Positions 6,801 to 11,564 of a DNA stretch of 11,564 nt are shown here, one piece after another. This DNA is from Paracoccaceae bacterium. Its GTDB lineage: Bacteria; Pseudomonadota; Alphaproteobacteria; Rhodobacterales; Rhodobacteraceae. The notes beneath the pieces are model-generated. The model saw only the letters and a list, made by a program, of their open reading frames with translations. It did not search any database and had not been told where the DNA came from. Within the stretch, counting starts at the first letter, position 1, and each line of letters opens with the position of its first letter. The stretch is from assembly GCA_015485375.1 (NCBI GenBank), contig WFTU01000127.1, positions 1 to 11,564 on the forward strand, in the 5' to 3' direction. Position numbers and translations under genes: made by a program.

Positions 6801-8309
6801 TCAGAACGTCTTGCGCAGGCGCAGGGAGAAGACGTTCTCCATCTGACCGGTGCCGCTCTCATTGTCGCGGTTGAGGTAATCGTAAGCGAGGGTACCGCGG
6901 AAGGTCTGGCTGAAATCGTAGCCGAAGGACAGCCCTGCCCGCAGGATCGCATCCTTGCCCCCGGCATTGCGCGGATCGGTGGTTTTGGAATAACTGGCGC
7001 GGATCTCCCCGTCGAGGCGGCGGCTGAGCTGGCGGTTGAGGAAACCCTGAACGCCATAGATCGTTTCGTCCGTATTGTCGATGTCGAACTTGCGCTCAGT
7101 CAGAAAACTGGTGAGGTTGAAACGATTGCGCATCCGCACGCCGGAGAAGACGATTTTCAGATCCTTCTGGCGGAAGGTGTTGTCCGTCTGATCCAGGTTG
7201 GTGCTGGCCGGATCAGCGGGCAGACCCGTGGAGGGGTCGATAAGCTGTCCCTGATCGTCGATGATGAAACCGGCGAGCTGATCGTTCAGCGCCCCTTGCT
7301 GGGTCGAGATGGTTTCCTCGTAAATCGCCTTGATGAAGGTCTTTTCATCGACCTGATAGGAAAAATCGCCGGAAAGAATGGTATCATCGAACCGCCGCCC
7401 GATCTCCAGACGTGCCTCGGTGCGCGGTCCCGGCGTGAAACGGGCGCCCGCCCGCCAGGTCAGGCCGCTGATGTCGACGCTGCTGTTGTCGTCTATGGTT
7501 TCATAGCCCAGCCGCCCCAGAAGGGAGATGCGCCGGGTCAGCACATATTCGCCGCGGGCCTCTACCGTCGTGCTTTCGAAATCGTTACTGCTCTTGCGGT
7601 CGATCAGGGTGTGATCGGCATTCAGCGACCATAGCAGCCGCCGGAAGCGCTGGCCGCTGGTAACATCGCCGCTGAAGCGGTGCGTGACGGCATCCGATGA
7701 GGGCGAGGGCGTGTTCGAAGTCGATGTCTGATCGTACATGACGCCGCTGAAACTGTAGCGCAGTTCCGAATCCGCCCAGTTGCCGAAGCGGTTTTTCACA
7801 TAAGGACTGAAGGTATAGTTGGTGACCTGGGTCTGGTTGCTGCTCTGGCTGCGGTCGATGCCGGATATGGCGCCGGAGCGGGCGATGTCCTGCACCACGG
7901 AAGCAATGCTGGCATCCACGAACAGGACATTTTCGTACAGTTCCGCCGTGCCCTTGCCCAGCACATTGATGCGCTCGCCGCTCAGCCCCGCGGTGTCGAG
8001 ATATTCGTCATGGGCGATTTCACCGTCAAAAAAGACTTCGGCGCGCGCCCCCTTGCCCGAGATGCGAAGCCCGGCGGCGGTGGTGGTCAGCCAGTCGCCC
8101 TCGCGGCCGTTGCTGGTGCTGCGCACATTGTCCGTATAGCTTTCCTCGATGCTGATCCGCGGGTCGATGGTCCATTCCCCGGCCTGTGCGGCAGAAATGC
8201 CGAAGGCAAGGGCCGAAACGGTCAGCGCCGTCAGAAGACGCGGACCCGCCGCCGGAAAACATGATCCCCCGGGCAGGGCGGGGCGGTGTTTATTTACGGT
8301 CGGGGCCAC
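6801..8309 (-). CDS. XrtA/PEP-CTERM-associated outer-membrane beta-barrel protein (TIGR03016 type)
   Basis: A 502-residue secreted protein. A hydrophobic stretch LLTALTVSALAFGIS (25-39) followed by AAQA and then GE gives a likely signal peptidase I cut after residue 43. The mature part is a run of alternating polar/hydrophobic strands with aromatic ends (for example YTFSPYVKNRF, RISLLGRLGYETI, RLDGEIRASYSKT, RGTLAYDYLN), and the chain ends in RLRKTF with a C-terminal Phe, both typical of outer-membrane barrels. About residues 338-378 form an acidic, Gly/Pro-containing stretch likely to be a large loop. The family is known only as a PEP-CTERM-system-associated protein; a role as a pore or docking site for the glycan or sorted proteins is inference. 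The start is a GTG at 8309, two codons after an in-frame stop, with no good ribosome site and a long N-region, so the N-terminus is uncertain. It follows the kinase by 62 bases. Confidence 0.88.
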   Translation of the reverse strand: MAPTVNKHRPALPGGSCFPAAGPRLLTALTVSALAFGISAAQAGEWTIDPRISIEESYTDNVRSTSNGREGDWLTTTAAGLRISGKGARAEVFFDGEIAHDEYLDTAGLSGERINVLGKGTAELYENVLFVDASIASVVQDIARSGAISGIDRSQSSNQTQVTNYTFSPYVKNRFGNWADSELRYSFSGVMYDQTSTSNTPSPSSDAVTHRFSGDVTSGQRFRRLLWSLNADHTLIDRKSSNDFESTTVEARGEYVLTRRISLLGRLGYETIDDNSSVDISGLTWRAGARFTPGPRTEARLEIGRRFDDTILSGDFSYQVDEKTFIKAIYEETISTQQGALNDQLAGFIIDDQGQLIDPSTGLPADPASTNLDQTDNTFRQKDLKIVFSGVRMRNRFNLTSFLTERKFDIDNTDETIYGVQGFLNRQLSRRLDGEIRASYSKTTDPRNAGGKDAILRAGLSFGYDFSQTFRGTLAYDYLNRDNESGTGQMENVFSLRLRKTF

Positions 8310-8371
8310 TATTCAACCAATTCAACAGCTATTGCAGTTCAGCGGGTCTCGGTCTTGTGCTTCTTCGGGCC

Positions 8372-9355
8372 TTATCTTTCCGAATAGCCGTAATAATACG
8401 CGCCGAATCGGTCCGACTCCGCCTTGAAGCTGATCTTGTTTAGCACAAAACTTATGTTTTGACAGGTGCTGATAAGAGAAAGTGCTTCCTCCAGGGCACG
8501 GCGGCCGGTTTTGTCGGCTTCCACCACCATGACAATCTGTCCCATATACATTGCCAGCACGGAGGGTTCGCTGCTGGCAAGCACCGGGGGCGCATCGAAA
8601 ATGATCACCCGGTCGGGATAGCGACTGGCAATATCGGTGATGAATTCGCCCATGCGTGCGCTGGAGAGAAGCTCCGTCGCATGCGGGCTGTATGTCCCGG
8701 CGCCGAGCAGGGACAGATTGGGCACATTGGTGCGGATCACCACTTCGGAAAAATCGAGATCGGGGTCTTCCAGCAGGTCGATCAGCCCTTTCTCCGCCTC
8801 TATCCCGAGGCGGCGGAGCAAATCGCGTTTGCGTACATCGCCATCGATCAGCAGCACATTGAGATCGCGTTCGGAGGCGATGCTCATGGCCAGATTGATC
8901 GAGGTGAAGGTCTTGCCTTCATCGGGGCGGGTGGATGTGACCATGATCAGATGGCCGTTTTCGATCCGGTTGGCGCCCTTGCCGAAGGCACGGTTCAGGA
9001 GCCCGCGCTTGATGATACGGTATTCTTCGGCCAGGCGGGTCGGGGTGCCGGAGGCATCGGGGGTGACGTAATCCTGCAGCCGCAGTCTGACCAGGTCGAT
9101 ATTGGCGCGTCGCTGGGCCGCGCGCGGGGAGGTGCGCTCCCCCCGGGCCTCCTTTGCCCGATCGGCGGGGGTGCGTGCCGGATCCTGCGGTGCTGCAGGG
9201 GAGGTCTCCGCCTGTTTTGCCGGCTTTGCGGCCGGGGCCGCCTGCTGTTCGGCCAGGCGGGCGGCCGCCTTTTCGACAAGGCTCTGGCGGGGGCCGTTGC
9301 CCCAGCGTTCGGCGGCGCGCTGTACCAGATCTATGCGTTTTTCGTCATCGGCCAT
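8372..9355 (-). CDS. XrtA-associated tyrosine autokinase, BY-kinase (TIGR03018 type)
   Basis: A 327-residue cytoplasmic P-loop kinase of the CpsD/CapB/Wzc class. Walker A is STRPDEGKT (141-149, Lys148), Walker A' is LLIDGDVRKRD (168-178) and Walker B is VIIFDAPP (250-257). The chain ends in FGAYYYGYSER, whose tyrosine cluster (320, 321, 322, 324) is the usual autophosphorylation tail. Such kinases set polymer length by cycling phosphorylation together with a Wzz-type partner. Here that partner is the separate upstream gene, the split arrangement more typical of Gram-positive bacteria and of XrtA loci. The stop and start overlap by one base (TGATG), so translation is probably coupled. Residues 35-80 are a low-complexity Ala/Pro/Lys linker. 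The N-terminus carries two similar helices, LVQRAAERW (10-18) and LVEKAAARL (26-34); relatives often start with one such motif. Confidence 0.95.
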   Translation of the reverse strand: MADDEKRIDLVQRAAERWGNGPRQSLVEKAAARLAEQQAAPAAKPAKQAETSPAAPQDPARTPADRAKEARGERTSPRAAQRRANIDLVRLRLQDYVTPDASGTPTRLAEEYRIIKRGLLNRAFGKGANRIENGHLIMVTSTRPDEGKTFTSINLAMSIASERDLNVLLIDGDVRKRDLLRRLGIEAEKGLIDLLEDPDLDFSEVVIRTNVPNLSLLGAGTYSPHATELLSSARMGEFITDIASRYPDRVIIFDAPPVLASSEPSVLAMYMGQIVMVVEADKTGRRALEEALSLISTCQNISFVLNKISFKAESDRFGAYYYGYSER

Positions 9356-10980
9356 CAGGTCAGTCCAAGAAGCTGGGTCAGTTTCGGCAGATAGCTATTC
9401 TTCAGAACCATGGCAAAGGCGGAGATTTTCGGCAGCATCATGACCAGGGAGCCGAAAATGCCGATCAGTCCCACCACCAGGCCAAGGAAGATGATGTTCA
9501 GGGTAACGGCCCGGGCGCGCTGGGCGCCGCTCAATACCAGAGAAACGCCGCCGAGCACCGGCAGGCCGAAGGTCTTGGCCAGGCTTTCGCGGGTAAGGAA
9601 GGTGTCCTGAAGCTGAGCCATCACCACCGGTATGGCGGCGCCGACGCCAAGGCTGACCAACAGTACGATCGACATCAGCAGCGGCCGGTTCGGCGCCGCC
9701 GGCTTGATCGGAATCTGCGGCGGGTCGACGATGCGGAACTGAACGTTGTTGTTCTGCGATTCGACCGCCTGGGCGACACGGGCCTGTTCGCGGCGGTCGA
9801 GAAATTCTTCATAGCGTTTCTTGATGATTTTGTAATCGCGGGTCAGATCCGTCAGCTTGGCCTGCAGCTTAGGGGCGGTCAGGGCCAGTTTCTCGACCCG
9901 GGCCAGTTCCGATTCCGCCAGGGAGAGGCGGCGCTTCAGCGCGGCGACCTCGGCCTCGGCCTCGACCAGGCGCAGCTTGATCTGTTCGTAGACATTGTTG
10001 GGTATGCGGGTTTTGGGCGGGGCGGTGCCGCCCGGGGCCGCGTCGCTATCGGCCGCCTCGGCCTGTTCGCGGCGATATTGTTCCATCAGCGCGGCGAGGG
10101 AGCGCTTGGCGGCAACCACGTCCGGATGCTGTTCGGTGAAGCGCAGGCGCAGATTATCGAGATTGCGGCGCATCTCCTCTATCCGCACCAGGGTGTCGGA
10201 TTTCTGCTGCTGGGCGCCGACAACGATCTGCGGTGCCGTCTGTACATCCAGGAACTGGGGTACGGATTGCAGCTGCAGGCGGAGCTGATCGCGCTTGATG
10301 CGGGCATCGTCATAGGCCAGCTTCGCCTGATTGTAGTCGTTGCGGGCCCGTTCCAGCTGTGAGGCGAAATCGCTGTTCAGATCCAGCTTGCCGATATTCT
10401 TCTGGCGAAAGTCCGCCAGTTTCTTTTCTGCCTCGCGCAGCTGGCGCTTGTATTCGAGAAGCTGGTTGGCAATGAACTTCTGGGCGCTTTCCATCTGCTC
10501 GCGATTGCTGCCGAGATTGTTTTCGACGAAAATGGTCAGCAGCGACTGCACCACGAGCTGGGCCATGGCCGGGTCCGTATCGCTATAGGTCACGAGAAAC
10601 AGATTCTTGCCCTGGGACTTTATCCTGGTGTTTTCCGCCAGGCGCTTGATCAGGGCTTCCATGTCTTCGGGCGTTTCGGCGGTCAGGTCCAGATCGGTCA
10701 TGCGGGTGACCTGCTGCAGATTGGGCCTTGAAAGCAGGGTCCGCTGCACCAAAGTCACTTCGTCATTGAGATTGTTCTGTACCGTCACCCCCTTGAGCAG
10801 CGGGCCAAGCAGGGGTTTGGTATCGACATAGATGCGCGCTTCCGATTCATAACGGTCGGGCATCATGATTACCACGGCCCAGCCGACGGCGCACAACACC
10901 CAGGCGATGGCAAGGGCGTACCAGCGACGGCGCCAGATGGCATCCAGATAGGCGAAGAACTGTATCCTGAGGTTCTGCAT
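9355..10980 (-). CDS. XrtA-associated polysaccharide chain-length determinant (Wzz/PCP family, TIGR03007 type)
   Basis: A 541-residue inner-membrane polysaccharide co-polymerase. It starts with a short basic cytoplasmic tail, a membrane segment at about 20-40 (YALAIAWVLCAVGWAVVIMM) and the Wzz start PDRYESEARIYVDTKPLL (41-58). A long periplasmic part follows with strong coiled-coil character (about 160-235, 265-305 and 330-405). A proline-rich block, DPPQIPIKPAAPNRPLL (419-435), precedes the second membrane segment (434-455). QDTFLTRESLAKTFGLPVLGGVS (458-480, cited in part) is the cytoplasmic juxtamembrane piece seen before the kinase domain in Wzc. A third hydrophobic segment lies at about 492-516. 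No Walker motifs are present; the kinase is the next gene, overlapping by one base. It would set polymer length and link synthesis to the export protein encoded upstream. The ATG at 10980 has an AGGG about 11 bases upstream. Confidence 0.95.
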   Translation of the reverse strand: MQNLRIQFFAYLDAIWRRRWYALAIAWVLCAVGWAVVIMMPDRYESEARIYVDTKPLLGPLLKGVTVQNNLNDEVTLVQRTLLSRPNLQQVTRMTDLDLTAETPEDMEALIKRLAENTRIKSQGKNLFLVTYSDTDPAMAQLVVQSLLTIFVENNLGSNREQMESAQKFIANQLLEYKRQLREAEKKLADFRQKNIGKLDLNSDFASQLERARNDYNQAKLAYDDARIKRDQLRLQLQSVPQFLDVQTAPQIVVGAQQQKSDTLVRIEEMRRNLDNLRLRFTEQHPDVVAAKRSLAALMEQYRREQAEAADSDAAPGGTAPPKTRIPNNVYEQIKLRLVEAEAEVAALKRRLSLAESELARVEKLALTAPKLQAKLTDLTRDYKIIKKRYEEFLDRREQARVAQAVESQNNNVQFRIVDPPQIPIKPAAPNRPLLMSIVLLVSLGVGAAIPVVMAQLQDTFLTRESLAKTFGLPVLGGVSLVLSGAQRARAVTLNIIFLGLVVGLIGIFGSLVMMLPKISAFAMVLKNSYLPKLTQLLGLT

Positions 10981-11100
10981 ACTTGTGGCGACCCTGATAA
11001 CAGACGCGAGACGGCCGTTGCCTCTTTGTTTGTGGACGTTAAAGGCCAGGCTTCAAGAAAAGGTTAAATTGCCTCTTCCTTCGGTATACGCCCACTGCCA

Positions 11101-11152
11101 CCGGTCGGATCCGCCGGCGGCATCTGCCGCCGATGCGGGTTCGCCGGACCGG
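11101..11152 (-). repeat. GC-rich stem-loop with outer paired arms in the chain-length gene leader
   Basis: CGGCGGC (11115-11121) and GCCGCCG (11126-11132) form a perfect seven-pair stem with a four-base loop. Outside it CCGGTC (11101-11106) can pair with GACCGG (11147-11152). No T-run follows on either strand, so it is not a standard intrinsic terminator. It could be an attenuator, an RNA-stability element or a protein target. Confidence 0.4.
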
Positions 11153-11181
11153 ATTGTGCACCGTGCCTTCACCCTGTGCTC

Positions 11182-11211
11182 AGAATAGCCGGGAAAAGAT
11201 GGCCATGTCAT
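11182..11211 (-). promoter_or_regulatory. Candidate promoter for the chain-length/kinase genes
   Basis: On the minus strand ATGACA (11211-11206) and TATTCT (11187-11182) stand 18 bases apart. The -35 matches TTGACA at five of six places and the -10 matches at four. Transcription would start near 11175, about 195 bases before the ATG at 10980. This is consensus matching only. Confidence 0.3.
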
Positions 11212-11280
11212 GACGGCAATCACACCGCTGCAGGCTTTCTGGCAGGGCGGTGTCGAATTCGTTTGCTTCCGGCGCGGCTT

Positions 11281-11299
11281 TTCTTCCGCGCTGGAAGAA
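11281..11299. repeat. Perfect seven-pair hairpin just downstream of the export gene
   Basis: TTCTTCC (11281-11287), a five-base loop and GGAAGAA (11293-11299) form a perfect inverted repeat six bases past the stop codon of the export gene. On the minus strand the stem is followed by AAGCC, not a T-tract, so it is not a typical intrinsic terminator. It may mark or protect the 3' end of that transcript. Confidence 0.4.
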
Positions 11300-11305
11300 C
11301 GGAGA

Positions 11306-11564
11306 TCAGAACCAGGCCTGCGGGATGATGAGCACATCACCCGGCAGCATGCGGACATTGGCCGAAACGTCGCCGTCGCGGATCAGATCGTCGAGCCGGA
11401 CCCGGTAGGATTGTTGTTTCTTGCCGTCGTTGCGGACAATGACGGCGCGGTTGCCGTCGGCAAATTCGGTCAGGCCGCCGACCTCGATCATGACATCGAG
11501 CACGGTCATGTTCTGACGATAGGGAATGGCCCGCGGTTCCACGGTTTCGCCGACAACGCGGATC
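11306..11564 (-). CDS. XrtA-associated outer-membrane polysaccharide export protein (Wza-like, TIGR03027 type), C-terminal part, cut by window edge
   Basis: Only the last 86 residues are present; the frame runs open through the right edge, so the true start is outside. The visible chain begins IRVVGETVEPRAIPYR, then MTVLDVMIEVGGLTEFADGN and IVRNDGK, and ends MLPGDVLIIPQAWF. This is the SLBB-domain pattern of polysaccharide export proteins, and the DVLIIPQ.WF ending is characteristic of the PEP-CTERM-locus members. The full protein would be expected to carry a signal peptide and an N-terminal Poly_export domain and to form the outer-membrane or periplasmic export channel working with the Wzz-type protein encoded next. 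It is separated from that gene by 325 bases, so they may be separate transcripts. A GTG at 11540-11542 is just an internal Val codon, not the start. Confidence 0.92.
   Translation of the reverse strand, partial: IRVVGETVEPRAIPYRQNMTVLDVMIEVGGLTEFADGNRAVIVRNDGKKQQSYRVRLDDLIRDGDVSANVRMLPGDVLIIPQAWF

Larger units (their letters stand above)
10981..11305. promoter_or_regulatory. 325-base leader/intergenic region upstream of the chain-length gene
   Basis: No convincing gene is present; the short frames here lack start signals and family features. The region holds a perfect hairpin just after the export-gene stop (11281-11299), a candidate minus-strand promoter (11182-11211) and a strong GC-rich stem-loop with outer arms (11101-11152). 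If that promoter is real, the chain-length gene would have an untranslated leader of about 195 bases carrying the stem-loop. Confidence 0.5.

Noticed and set aside
3710..10362. Further long plus-strand frames opposite FemAB, deacetylase, ATPase, barrel, kinase and Wzz genes (for example 3710-4654, 4581-5594, 6726-7634, 8459-9394, 9154-10362)
   Set aside because: Each mirrors a minus-strand gene with clear domains, and none shows a recognisable motif of its own.
10985..11188. 67-codon plus-strand frame in the 325-base leader
   Set aside because: GTG start without a ribosome site, no signal peptide or family likeness, and it runs through the GC-rich stem-loop.
11053..11358. 101-codon minus-strand frame overlapping the end of the export gene
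   Set aside because: It overlaps the conserved DVLIIPQ.WF ending in another frame and has no recognisable features.
1..11564. CRISPR arrays, tRNA or rRNA genes, insertion sequences, attachment sites
   Set aside because: No repeat-spacer pattern, no tRNA-like fold, no transposase or integrase and no long terminal repeats were seen.

Overview
The window looks like part of a chromosomal exopolysaccharide locus of the exosortase A (XrtA/EpsH) PEP-CTERM type from a GC-rich Gram-negative bacterium. A proteobacterium is clear from the outer-membrane parts: an SLBB export protein and a beta-barrel with a signal peptide and C-terminal Phe. Alphaproteobacteria is my best guess from codon use and protein style, but I cannot prove it. 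No tRNA, rRNA, CRISPR array, transposase or insertion sequence is visible. Coding density is high.

Layout. Nine of the ten genes lie on the minus strand and read from right to left. At the right edge is the C-terminal part of an outer-membrane polysaccharide export protein (11306-11564). After a 325-base leader come the Wzz-type chain-length regulator (9355-10980) and, overlapping it, a separate bacterial tyrosine kinase (8372-9355). Next are a PEP-CTERM-associated beta-barrel protein (6801-8309), an ExeA-like AAA ATPase (5606-6619), an overlapping polysaccharide deacetylase (4704-5609) and a FemAB-like acyltransferase (3566-4597). One plus-strand gene, a GT4-type glycosyltransferase (2339-3622), runs tail to tail into the FemAB gene with a 57-base overlap. 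It is divergent from exosortase A (611-2161), which is followed after 14 bases by the N-terminal third of an asparagine-synthase-like amidotransferase (1-596) cut by the left edge.

How the genes may work together (family knowledge plus inference). The glycosyltransferase, amidotransferase and FemAB-like protein would build or decorate a surface glycan, and the deacetylase would trim it. The Wzz protein and its kinase would control chain length, with the export protein, the ATPase and the barrel moving polymer or protein through the envelope. Exosortase A is a membrane cysteine protease/transpeptidase that cuts proteins with a C-terminal PEP-CTERM sorting signal. No PEP-CTERM substrate is encoded here, so its clients must lie elsewhere.

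The locus type is known by comparative genomics, but the biochemical roles of the barrel, the FemAB-like protein and the ATPase are poorly established. I found no wholly new system. The points most worth checking are the convergent gene overlap, the divergent control region, the structured leader of the chain-length gene, the uncertain N-terminus of the barrel protein and an internal repeat in the kinase N-terminus.
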